Source: an uncultured Clostridia bacterium (GTDB taxonomy: Bacteria > Bacillota > Clostridia > Saccharofermentanales > Saccharofermentanaceae). Taken from it: a DNA stretch of 45,627 nt. The notes under the pieces are model-generated. The model was not told the origin of the DNA. It saw only the letters and a list, made by a program, of their open reading frames with translations, and ran no database searches. Position 1 is the first letter of the stretch, and each line of letters opens with the position of its first letter. Position numbers and translations under genes: made by a program. Of the stretch, positions 7,948 to 15,408 are shown piece after piece. The DNA lies in contig CAMVBS010000013.1 in the NCBI GenBank assembly GCA_947165785.1, positions 1 through 45,627 on the forward strand, in the 5' to 3' direction.

Positions 7948-9945
7948 ATGAACAAAAACAGATTAAAGAAAACAGCTTCGATCCTGCTCGCCGGAATCAT
8001 GTCTTTCGGCGTCTTCGCATTCGCAGGACCGGTGTTTAACGTAAATGCTGAAGAAGAATATAATTTCGAGAATATTGGGGAATGGCCTTGGTACGTTGTT
8101 AATGGTATTGGTATATACCAATATGCCACGATTGATAATGTTAAATGGGGCGCTATAACATCATCCAATATTGAGGATTTTGGAGGAAATCTTCCAGTAC
8201 AAACAGAAATGTACGACATTACTCATTTCATTGTAACAGGAGACGAACCTATTACGTTGTCCCATACACTTGAGCTTACAGGTGAGTCTGACATTACGTT
8301 AGACCTCAATGGTCATAATCTCCTCGCTCAAGCCAAGATCCTGAATCTGTCTGGTGGTGCGAAGTATACGATTACTAACAGATCTTCTGACATTTACATT
8401 TTAAATGGCGGATATGAACCGACTACCACAGAAGGTGGTTATTTTTCTGTAGAAGGTGGTTCAAGATTGCGCATAGAAAATGTTTCTATAGCCGGAGGTA
8501 AAACGTCAATAAGTCAGGATGCAAAAGGCGGATGTTTTTATGTAGGTGCCGGTGGAACAGTTAATCTTGATAATGTTGAAGTAAGGAGTTGCGTAGCCCC
8601 TGACGGTAAAGGTGGAGCACTTTATGTAGCAGGAAGCGGAATAGCAACATTGAACAATGTATCGTTTGCATTGAATGCTCAGACTACTCAGTATGGAGCG
8701 GCTATCTATTGTGCCCCAAATAGCACTCTTGCTTTGACAGGTTCGATCAATGCTGAAAATAATAGTTCTAGTAAAAAAGGTGACTTGTGGTTTGAGGATG
8801 GCTCTTCGATCCAGATAAGTTCAACATCCAACAACTTTACTTTGGGTTGTGCGGATTTTAGTAAGCCGTATTTCGGTTTGTTTTCTAACCAAGGTGGAAC
8901 GATCGAAGGAATTACTTGTGCAGATAGTTCGTATGAACTTACTGAAGAAGGCGGATCACCGCACATTGCTTTGGCAAGTATTGGTGATGAAGAAGTTACC
9001 TTCAAAGGCGCGAATGCAATAGTAAATGATGAAGTAAATGGGACATATTATCCTCTTGCATTTAAACTGACTTTGTCGGCTCCTGCAAGTTTTCAGTCAT
9101 CTGAATATTCATACGATGTAGGGTACACTTATATCAAAAAGAATGGCCAGGCGGCGACCGCCCATAACGGAAATGTGTCATTTACTGATGATGAAGCATA
9201 TTTGGTTATTGGAATGAATCCGGCACTTTTGACTAATGATATTACGTGGAAGGTTGTTAAGGATGGTGAGTCGGTTTTTAGTGATTCAGTAAAACCGCTG
9301 GACTGTCTTAAATCATATATTAATGACGATGATGAAATGATTCGTAGGATTGCTAAGGATTTGATCGTCATGGGTGTTTATACAGAGGAGTATCTTTACA
9401 ATACTTCAACTCTTCGTACAGAAGCTATTTCTCAGGACTTGATCAGTGAAGGTGATCTTGATCTTAGTGGTGTTTCATTACCATCAACGGGATATACTAA
9501 GGATTGGAATAGTAGCGAAGATAATCTTCTCACATATTATGGTTGCAGTTTGGTCTTAAATGAATACGGATTGTCTATGAGACAGTACGTGTATTATGGT
9601 GAGGGTCAGGGTCTTACCACGATGTATGATGCTATTTCCTGTACCGTTAATGGTGTGGATTATCCATCTATCCTGAACTTTACAAAAGACACTAGTAAAA
9701 GTATGTTCTACTATGCACCAGTCTCAAATATCAAATTATCTGATCTGGATAAAACCAATTCTTTTGTTTTCAAGTATCGAATAGGCCAAGGTACAAAATT
9801 TATCGATTCGGGATCTATCGAATACTCAGTCGTTGATTACATGAATATGGCAAGAAACAGCAAATCTACCAATACCAAGCTTATGAATACTCTCTTGTCC
9901 ATGTACTCACTTTATAATTCATGTAAGGCCGCAACTCAGGCTTGA
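7948..9945 (+). CDS. Secreted beta-helix (adhesin-like) protein 2
   Basis: 665 residues from the ATG at 7948, which has AGAGGG 7 bases upstream and gives a proper Sec signal peptide (NKNRLKK, hydrophobic core, cut near VNA-EE at about 34); an in-frame ATG at 7861 would put 29 unsuitable residues in front. The central part (about 95-290) has beta-helix repeats, with LDLNGHNLLA matching DLNGYTLTY of protein 1 and repeated GG.xYV.AG segments. The C-terminal 200 residues match protein 1 in pattern: LLTYYGCSLVL with VSYYGASMIF, and VDYMNMARNSKSTNTKLM with INYLSRISANSSNEKMKA. Codon use is more A/T-rich than in neighbouring genes. A 43-codon peptide gene follows after 14 bases. Adhesion or glycan binding is likely but unproven. 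Confidence 0.84.
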   Translation: MNKNRLKKTASILLAGIMSFGVFAFAGPVFNVNAEEEYNFENIGEWPWYVVNGIGIYQYATIDNVKWGAITSSNIEDFGGNLPVQTEMYDITHFIVTGDEPITLSHTLELTGESDITLDLNGHNLLAQAKILNLSGGAKYTITNRSSDIYILNGGYEPTTTEGGYFSVEGGSRLRIENVSIAGGKTSISQDAKGGCFYVGAGGTVNLDNVEVRSCVAPDGKGGALYVAGSGIATLNNVSFALNAQTTQYGAAIYCAPNSTLALTGSINAENNSSSKKGDLWFEDGSSIQISSTSNNFTLGCADFSKPYFGLFSNQGGTIEGITCADSSYELTEEGGSPHIALASIGDEEVTFKGANAIVNDEVNGTYYPLAFKLTLSAPASFQSSEYSYDVGYTYIKKNGQAATAHNGNVSFTDDEAYLVIGMNPALLTNDITWKVVKDGESVFSDSVKPLDCLKSYINDDDEMIRRIAKDLIVMGVYTEEYLYNTSTLRTEAISQDLISEGDLDLSGVSLPSTGYTKDWNSSEDNLLTYYGCSLVLNEYGLSMRQYVYYGEGQGLTTMYDAISCTVNGVDYPSILNFTKDTSKSMFYYAPVSNIKLSDLDKTNSFVFKYRIGQGTKFIDSGSIEYSVVDYMNMARNSKSTNTKLMNTLLSMYSLYNSCKAATQA

Positions 9946-9959
9946 TTAGGAGGAAGAAA

Positions 9960-10091
9960 ATGGATATTAAGAAAAAATTCCTTGCACCGGAGATCGTTGT
10001 GTTAAGCGAGATGGATCCGGTAAAGCCGACCATTGCCAGTGAAGAACGTGATGACGGCGAATTTGATATCGTTACTGATGGTCAGGGCTGA
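9960..10091 (+). CDS. Small acidic FxxPE peptide 2 (putative precursor peptide)
   Basis: 43 codons, ATG at 9960 with TAGGAGGA 6-13 bases upstream. N-terminal DIKKKFLAPEIVVL gives the [YF]xxPE[VI] motif; the C-terminal part has KPTIASEERDDGEFD and ends IVTDGQG. It is paralogous to the peptide at 7665, though the two DNA sequences have diverged. A Thr two residues before an Ala, with Asp and Glu at positions 7 and 9 after it, resembles a lasso leader-core junction, but no lasso cyclase is seen. It is 14 bases behind the second beta-helix protein and 18 bases before the Thr-rich membrane protein, so all three should be on one mRNA. Confidence 0.75.
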   Translation: MDIKKKFLAPEIVVLSEMDPVKPTIASEERDDGEFDIVTDGQG

Positions 10092-10109
10092 GGTCAATAA
10101 GCTGGTATT

Positions 10110-10736
10110 ATGAAGAGTAAGAAGATATTGCTTATAGTCCTTGCATGTGTGGCAGTTCCTACTGTTATCATGGGAATAGTCCTTGGTGTAAAGACTTTAT
10201 CAAAGGATAAGGAACCTGATTCTACCGTTTCCATAAAAGGTGAGGAAGAGTCGGGAGAGCCGACTTCCACAGCAGACACAGCAACCTCAACCGATGGTTC
10301 TGCGGCTTCAACTAAGTCTTCAGAGACAAAGACGAACGACAAGGATACCAAAGAAACCAAGGATAAGGCTGCTGAAGAGACGGACAAAGACGGTAATAAG
10401 ACAAAAGAGTCCACCGGTTCGACATCTTCGGGATCAGGATCTGCAACTGAAACGACCAAGTCTTCCGGAACTACACCAACTAAGCCGATAGTTCCACCTG
10501 AAACCGAGGAAGGCGAGTTGATCATCATCGAGCCTGATCAGCCTAAGCCGACGCCTACTACTAAGCCGTCAGGCGGAAAGAAGCCTACGGGAACACCTTC
10601 TGGCGGAAATGGCGGTAACGGCGGTTCAGGCACAACGGAAACGTCAAAGACTCCGACAAAGGCCCCGAGTACTCCTACGGAGGAGACAGAGATGGGTCCG
10701 ATCGAGTTACCGTTTGTACCCGCAGAGGATCTTTGA
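10110..10736 (+). CDS. Membrane-anchored Thr/Ser/Pro-rich (mucin-like) protein
   Basis: 208 residues, no recognised family. MKSKK and a hydrophobic segment (about 6-26) give a signal anchor; no Cys is placed for lipidation. The rest is low complexity: Lys/Glu/Thr repeats (about 60-110), Gly/Ser/Thr (about 110-130), then Pro/Thr/Gly-rich stretches (about 145-195), ending in IELPFVPAEDL. Such tails are often wall-spanning or O-glycosylated. The ribosome site is weak, so it may rely on coupling to peptide 2, 18 bases upstream. It resembles the Gly/Ser-rich protein at 3014-3604 in layout (short inside part, one membrane span, disordered outside) but not in sequence. It may anchor or display products of the same system. 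Confidence 0.72.
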   Translation: MKSKKILLIVLACVAVPTVIMGIVLGVKTLSKDKEPDSTVSIKGEEESGEPTSTADTATSTDGSAASTKSSETKTNDKDTKETKDKAAEETDKDGNKTKESTGSTSSGSGSATETTKSSGTTPTKPIVPPETEEGELIIIEPDQPKPTPTTKPSGGKKPTGTPSGGNGGNGGSGTTETSKTPTKAPSTPTEETEMGPIELPFVPAEDL

Positions 10737-10756
10737 TCAAATCTTAAGAATAATTG

Positions 10757-10785
10757 ATCGCCGATCGAAATGATCGGCGATTTTT
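10757..10785 (+). terminator. Rho-independent terminator
   Basis: A perfect ten-pair stem ATCGCCGATC/GATCGGCGAT with a five-base loop, then TTTTT. It closes the beta-helix-2 transcript. Confidence 0.92.
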
Positions 10786-10800
10786 ATATGCATGACTATG

Positions 10801-10809
10801 TGGTACAAT
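10801..10809 (+). promoter_or_regulatory. Extended -10 promoter
   Basis: TG-g-TACAAT, 29 bases before the SseB-family start and just behind a terminator. Confidence 0.5.
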
Positions 10810-10838
10810 CTAGGAAGCTTCTTAAGGGAGGAAGGAAA

Positions 10839-11915
10839 ATGGATCAGAATCATCAGGCTATTACAATGAACCGCTTCACGATGCTCGTGAAGGAGGTAGC
10901 AACATATGGAACTAAGGTTGGACTTAAAGGTATTCCTTCAGGTGAATACCCGAGCGACCAGGCTCTTTATCTGAGCAGATCGAATATGCCGGTCGTAAAG
11001 ATCGAGAGTTCCTTTGCACAGAAGGACGGAGATTATCTTGAGATCTGTGTAGATGCAGGTTATGTACCTGAGACAGCTACAAATGCTGTTATAACAAATG
11101 TCGAGCCACAGGCTGCCGTTAATGTCGGTAAGCCTATCGAGAACCCATTCCTTTTGGGACTTGCTCGTGCATATAAGGATAATTACAAGGATAAGGATTT
11201 CACTAACGAATTCTGCTATAACCTTGTTCATACCAAGTTCGTAGTACCTTGTATCTCTGATGAGCTCGGAAATGAGAGCGGCAAGGTAGAGAAGGGAATG
11301 AAGGTAGGTTTCCCTATGCTAAATGTAGGTCAGACAGACAAGAAGGTGTTGCCTGTATTTACTGACTGGGGTGCTTTCGGACAGTGGAAGGATTACCTGG
11401 CAAAGGAAAAGACTGCCAAGGTATTGATATTGAAGTTTGACGATGTAGCTGAGATCGCTACAAAGAACAGTGACGGATTCGTTATCAATCCGTTCTCTGA
11501 GCCGGTACCTGTACCTCCGCTCTTCATCGAGAATATCATGAAGTCTGAGGGTTATCAGGGCGAGAAGAATGTAACAAAGCGTAAGATCGACAAGGATACA
11601 CCTATCAAGATCGGTATACCTCAGGAGAGCGAGAAGATCCGCCTTACAAAGGAGGCTCTCGAAGACCTCGGTCAGAAGAATGATCTTGTTAAGGAGATCT
11701 ATCTCTTCGCGAAGAATGAGGCAGGCGAGACGAACCTTCTCATCATTTTCGATCTGGATTTCAGTGTTACAGAAGACGAGCGTAAGCAGATCTTTGATGA
11801 TGCTTACAGAGCTATACTTCCTTCTATCGGCCGCGAGCTTAAGGCTGAGTTTGCCATGAAGGCTCCTGCTTTCATCAAGCTCTGCTCGAATTTCGAACCA
11901 TTCTACAAGGCTTGA
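10839..11915 (+). CDS. SseB family protein
   Basis: 358 residues from the ATG at 10839, which is preceded by GGGAGGAAGG; a longer reading frame from 10770 has no ribosome site and would cover the promoter. The middle part has the SseB N-terminal domain signature (KVLPVFTDWGAFGQW, about 190-205) and the last 100 residues match the SseB C-terminal domain (KIGIPQESEKIRLTKEAL, and later TEDERKQIFDDAYR). SseB proteins were named for an E. coli serine-sensitivity phenotype; their molecular role is poorly known. The next gene starts 4 bases after the stop, so it shares an operon with a membrane GGDEF protein. Confidence 0.82.
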   Translation: MDQNHQAITMNRFTMLVKEVATYGTKVGLKGIPSGEYPSDQALYLSRSNMPVVKIESSFAQKDGDYLEICVDAGYVPETATNAVITNVEPQAAVNVGKPIENPFLLGLARAYKDNYKDKDFTNEFCYNLVHTKFVVPCISDELGNESGKVEKGMKVGFPMLNVGQTDKKVLPVFTDWGAFGQWKDYLAKEKTAKVLILKFDDVAEIATKNSDGFVINPFSEPVPVPPLFIENIMKSEGYQGEKNVTKRKIDKDTPIKIGIPQESEKIRLTKEALEDLGQKNDLVKEIYLFAKNEAGETNLLIIFDLDFSVTEDERKQIFDDAYRAILPSIGRELKAEFAMKAPAFIKLCSNFEPFYKA

Positions 11916-11919
11916 TCAT

Positions 11920-12978
11920 ATGAACAGGCTCGTTAAGCGATTCGTTCATGATACGGTAAGTGCAGAAGACAAAGAGGAGTTCAGGTTCAGCTGGATCTTT
12001 GCCATACTCATCGTTGTTTCACTTACCCTGTCTGCGATCGATTACTTTACGGGCTATATCCCGATATTCTGGATAACCTCATGTTTTGCGCTCTTATGTA
12101 CTCTCGATTATGTGCTTTGTAAATTGAGCAGGACAGGCGTTATCCTGTCGGCGTGGCTCTTTGCCTTTGAACTTCTGGGTGTGTTCACGCTGTTTATCTA
12201 TACCGGAATGCCTGAGGGCTCGAGTGTCTGCTGGCTTTGCATTCTGCCTGCCTGCGGACTGTTCCTTTACAAGCGTAAGTATGCTCTTATGCTCATAGGC
12301 GCGATGTTCCTCATCCTGATCTTTTTCTTCTGGACTCCGTTTGGTGCGGACCTTCTGAAGTATCACTACACTTTCTCGATGAGGATAAGATTCCCGCTCG
12401 TTTATGCTACGTTCTTTATAGTCTCATTCCTTTTGGAATCCATAAGGACGCATATCTATCATGAGTTGGAGCGTACCAGATATGAATATGACCGTCTGTA
12501 CTATCATGATGAGGTTACGGGCCTTATCAACAGACGCGGATTTGATGAACTGATCACCAAGTATCAGGCTGATGAGAATGTTGACAGGCTTACCCTGATG
12601 GTAATCGATATAGATCAGTTTAAGATCATCAATGATACATACGGGCATATCAAGGGCGATGCTATCCTTAAGGAGTTCGGAGAACTCTTGTCGAAGGATA
12701 TTTCCTGTCCGATCGCCCGTTGGGGAGGAAAGCAGTTCTCTGTGATATGTACCGATAACTCCATGAACGAGAAGGAAGTTACCAAGATCTTAAGGCATAT
12801 CGAGGATCACGTTTTCGATAAGAAGGATAAGAAGATAAGGCTGACCGCGAGTATCGGTGTGGCGTATGCTGACAGGGATGTGGACCTGCTGACTTTGTTC
12901 AGGCATGCGGACCGCTGTCTTTCGGATGCTCAGAGCATGGGACGGAATAAGGCAAAATTCTGCTATATCAATAAGTGA
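11920..12978 (+). CDS. Membrane GGDEF-domain protein with degenerate active site
   Basis: 352 residues. About six hydrophobic segments between 24 and 176 form a membrane sensor region. A GGDEF domain follows (about 190-350): DEVTGLINRRGFDEL, the metal-binding DIDQFKIINDTYGHIKGD (230-247) and a normal C-terminal end (TASIGVAYA, FRHADRCL). The signature itself reads GGKQF (269-273) in place of GG(D/E)EF, so the catalytic acidic residue is replaced by Lys. I infer that it does not make cyclic di-GMP and may instead bind nucleotide or act through its membrane part. It is coupled to the SseB-family gene. Confidence 0.88.
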   Translation: MNRLVKRFVHDTVSAEDKEEFRFSWIFAILIVVSLTLSAIDYFTGYIPIFWITSCFALLCTLDYVLCKLSRTGVILSAWLFAFELLGVFTLFIYTGMPEGSSVCWLCILPACGLFLYKRKYALMLIGAMFLILIFFFWTPFGADLLKYHYTFSMRIRFPLVYATFFIVSFLLESIRTHIYHELERTRYEYDRLYYHDEVTGLINRRGFDELITKYQADENVDRLTLMVIDIDQFKIINDTYGHIKGDAILKEFGELLSKDISCPIARWGGKQFSVICTDNSMNEKEVTKILRHIEDHVFDKKDKKIRLTASIGVAYADRDVDLLTLFRHADRCLSDAQSMGRNKAKFCYINK

Positions 12979-13000
12979 TAAAAAAAGGAACGATATTTGC

Positions 13001-13029
13001 TTGTTTTTCGATGGTGGAAAATATAAAAT
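13001..13029 (+). promoter_or_regulatory. Candidate promoter of the DUF1846 gene
   Basis: TTGTTT (13001-13006), 17 bases, TAAAAT (13024-13029). Transcription would begin near 13036, at the first base of the hairpin that also serves as terminator for the upstream operon. Confidence 0.45.
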
Positions 13030-13035
13030 AAATAG

Positions 13036-13066
13036 GCGAATGGATTGGTTGCCATTCGCATTTTTT
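13036..13066 (+). terminator. Rho-independent terminator (also possible 5' leader hairpin)
   Basis: GCGAATGG/CCATTCGC stem with an eight-base loop, then A and six T. It ends the SseB-GGDEF transcript 58 bases after its stop and lies 26 bases before the DUF1846 start, inside what would be that gene's leader. Confidence 0.85.
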
Positions 13067-13091
13067 ATGCTTTGAGTTGGAAGGTTATTGT

Positions 13092-14579
13092 ATGTACAAG
13101 GTTGGTTTTGATAACGACAAATATCTCGAGATGCAGTCATCTCATATCCTCGACAGGATCAATAAATTCGGCGGTAAGCTCTACCTCGAGTTCGGAGGCA
13201 AGCTGTTTGACGATTTCCATGCGTCACGTGTCCTTCCGGGTTTTGCACCGGATTCCAAGATCCGCATGCTCTCCCGTCTTAAGGACGAAGCGGAGGTCGT
13301 TATCGCTATCAATGCAGCAGATATCGAGAAGAACAAGATCCGCGGTGATATCGGTATCACATATGATCTTGATGTATTAAGACTTATCGATGCTTTCAGA
13401 AGCTTCGGCCTTTATGTAGGAAGCGTCGTTCTTACAAGATTTGCGGAGCAGCCTGCAGCATTGGCATTCGAGAAGAAGCTCAATGCTCTGAATGTTCCTG
13501 TATATCGTCATTACCCGATCCCGGGTTATCCTTCAAATCTCAAGCTCGTCGTATCCGATGAGGGTTACGGCAAGAACCAGTATATCGAGACAACACGTAA
13601 GCTCGTAGTCGTTACGGCTCCGGGTCCGGGTTCAGGAAAGATGGCAACATGCCTCTCACAGCTCTATCACGAGCACAAGCGCGGAATCCGTGCAGGCTAT
13701 GCCAAGTTCGAGACATTCCCGATCTGGAACCTCGCTTTGAAAGATCCTGTCAACCTTGCTTATGAGGCTGCAACAGCTGACCTTAAGGATGTGAACATGA
13801 TCGACCCGTTCCATCTCGAGGCTTACGGTGAGACAACGGTTAACTACAACCGTGATGTAGAGATCTTCCCGGTAGTTCGTGCATGCCTTGAGCAGATGCT
13901 CGGCGAGTGCCCTTATAAGTCACCTACGGACATGGGTGTTAATATGGCAGGTAACTGCATCTTTGATAAGGAAGCTGTTTGGGAAGCATCTCGTAACGAG
14001 ATCGTCCGCCGCTATTATGAGGCTGCCTGCAAGAAGGTCAAGGGCGAAGCTGACGAGTCCGAGATGATGAAGATCGAGCTTCTCATGGAGCAGGCAGGCA
14101 TCGATGAATCATGCCGCCCTGTTATCGAAGCTGCACGCCGTCGTTCTGAAGAGACCGGTAATGAGCCTGCAGCCGCTATCGAGCTTCCTGACGGAACAAT
14201 CGTTACAGGTAAGACAACTTCCTTGCTCGGTGCATCCTCTGCTATGCTCCTCAATGCTTTGAAGGTGCTCGCAGGTATCCCTAAGGAGATCAGGCTCATC
14301 TCACAGGATGTCATCGTTCCTGTTATGGATCTGAAGACTCAGTCACTCGGCGGTCACAATCCGCACCTTCATATCGATGAGATCCTCATCGCGCTTTGTA
14401 TCTCAGCCGTTACTGATGAGAATGCACGCAAGGCCATGAAGCAGTTAAGTAAGCTGCGCCACTGCGAAGTTCATTCTTCCGTATTGCTCAGCTCCGTTGA
14501 TATCAACGTATTTAAGAAGCTCGGAGTAAATCTTACATGCGAGCCGAAGTATCAGACATCTAAGTTGTATCACAGCTGA
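13092..14579 (+). CDS. DUF1846 domain-containing protein
   Basis: 495 residues from the ATG at 13092, with GGAAGG 8 bases upstream; a TTG at 13077 in the same frame is less likely. Length and sequence match the DUF1846 family of Firmicutes, large cytoplasmic proteins. Typical segments: YKVGFDNDKYLEMQSSHI at the N-terminus, a P-loop-like TAPGPGSGKMATCLSQLYHE (about 181-200), and TSLLGASSAMLLNALKVLAG in the C-terminal half. The family's reaction is not established to my knowledge; the Gly-rich loop suggests nucleotide binding. It has its own promoter and terminator, and its many C-ending codons suggest good expression. Confidence 0.88.
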   Translation: MYKVGFDNDKYLEMQSSHILDRINKFGGKLYLEFGGKLFDDFHASRVLPGFAPDSKIRMLSRLKDEAEVVIAINAADIEKNKIRGDIGITYDLDVLRLIDAFRSFGLYVGSVVLTRFAEQPAALAFEKKLNALNVPVYRHYPIPGYPSNLKLVVSDEGYGKNQYIETTRKLVVVTAPGPGSGKMATCLSQLYHEHKRGIRAGYAKFETFPIWNLALKDPVNLAYEAATADLKDVNMIDPFHLEAYGETTVNYNRDVEIFPVVRACLEQMLGECPYKSPTDMGVNMAGNCIFDKEAVWEASRNEIVRRYYEAACKKVKGEADESEMMKIELLMEQAGIDESCRPVIEAARRRSEETGNEPAAAIELPDGTIVTGKTTSLLGASSAMLLNALKVLAGIPKEIRLISQDVIVPVMDLKTQSLGGHNPHLHIDEILIALCISAVTDENARKAMKQLSKLRHCEVHSSVLLSSVDINVFKKLGVNLTCEPKYQTSKLYHS

Positions 14580-14605
14580 TACTGCTATATAAGCAAGATA
14601 TGAAT

Positions 14606-14640
14606 AAATGCCGTAATCATTCAGATGATTGCGGCATTTT
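14606..14640 (+). terminator. Rho-independent terminator after the DUF1846 gene
   Basis: A stem of 13 or more pairs (ATGCCGTAATCAT/ATGATTGCGGCAT, one GU pair) with a four-base loop, ending in TTTT. Confidence 0.9.
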
Positions 14641-14650
14641 GGCGTTTGGA

Positions 14651-14693
14651 AGAAATAAACAGGCGCCTCACCTGATCAAAGTGAGACGCCTGT
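14651..14693 (-). terminator. Terminator of the M13-FtsX-ATPase operon
   Basis: On the minus strand, an ACAGGCG..CTCAC type stem with one internal mismatch and a nine-base loop, followed by TTTATTTCTT. It faces the DUF1846 terminator in the gap between convergent genes. Confidence 0.8.
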
Positions 14694-14716
14694 AGGGGTA
14701 TGAAGTATTAAAGGAT

Positions 14717-15394
14717 TTATTCTGTCTTGCCGTTCTTGAGAACGATGGTCCTGGTGCCGTACTCGGCGCACTCAGGTGAGTGTGTTACCTGAAGGATGGT
14801 GATGCCGAGGTCACGGTTAACTCTCTTGAACAGTTCCATGATCTCTGCCGTGGACTTGGTGTCGAGGTTACCTGTAGGCTCATCAGCAAGGATTATCTCA
14901 GGCTTGCCGATCATGGCGCGGGCGATGGCAACACGCTGCTGCTGACCGCCGGAGAGTGTAGAAGGCATTGCCTTGCGCTTCTCCGTAAGACCTGTGATCT
15001 CCAGGATCTCATCGAGATCCTTCTTGAGCTTGGACTTTGAAACACCCTTGACGTTCTGCGGAAGGAGGATGTTATCTGTTACGTTCAGGTTCTGAACGAG
15101 GTTATAGAACTGGAAGATAAAGCCCATCTTGTTAAGACGGATATCCGTGAGCTTTTTCTCCTTCATCTTAGCCTTGGCGATGTCTTCGCCGCCGATGAGG
15201 ATCTCGCCCGTGTACTCACGGTCAAGTCCGCCGATCAGGTAAAGAAGGGTGGACTTACCGCTACCGGATGATCCCATGAGCGATACGAATTCGCCTTTGG
15301 CAACTGACATTGAGCAGTTGTCGAGGACCTGGTTGGTGTTGCCCTTGGTTCCGAATATCTTATTTACATTTCTTACTTCTATTAAGTTTTCCAT
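14717..15394 (-). CDS. ABC transporter ATPase (MacB/LolD type)
   Basis: 225 residues from the ATG at 15394; an upstream ATG at 15409 is ruled out because its next codons are themselves the GAGGAG ribosome site. Walker [10 protein letters not shown], signature LSGGQQQR and Walker [13 protein letters not shown] are complete, and the DEPTGNLD ending is typical of MacB/LolD/FtsE-type ATPases. It pairs with the FtsX-like permease encoded just upstream. Such pairs in Firmicutes do not pump small solutes through a channel; they act on lipoproteins, peptides or antibiotics at the membrane surface, or change envelope enzymes. It is the last gene of the operon. Confidence 0.93.
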   Translation of the reverse strand: MENLIEVRNVNKIFGTKGNTNQVLDNCSMSVAKGEFVSLMGSSGSGKSTLLYLIGGLDREYTGEILIGGEDIAKAKMKEKKLTDIRLNKMGFIFQFYNLVQNLNVTDNILLPQNVKGVSKSKLKKDLDEILEITGLTEKRKAMPSTLSGGQQQRVAIARAMIGKPEIILADEPTGNLDTKSTAEIMELFKRVNRDLGITILQVTHSPECAEYGTRTIVLKNGKTE

Positions 15395-15408
15395 TGTAGT
15401 ACTCCTCA

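Noticed and set aside
9960..10091. True lasso peptide precursor
   Set aside because: Spacing of Thr, Ala and acidic residues is suggestive, but the paralogue lacks the Thr and no cyclase or leader protease is in the window.
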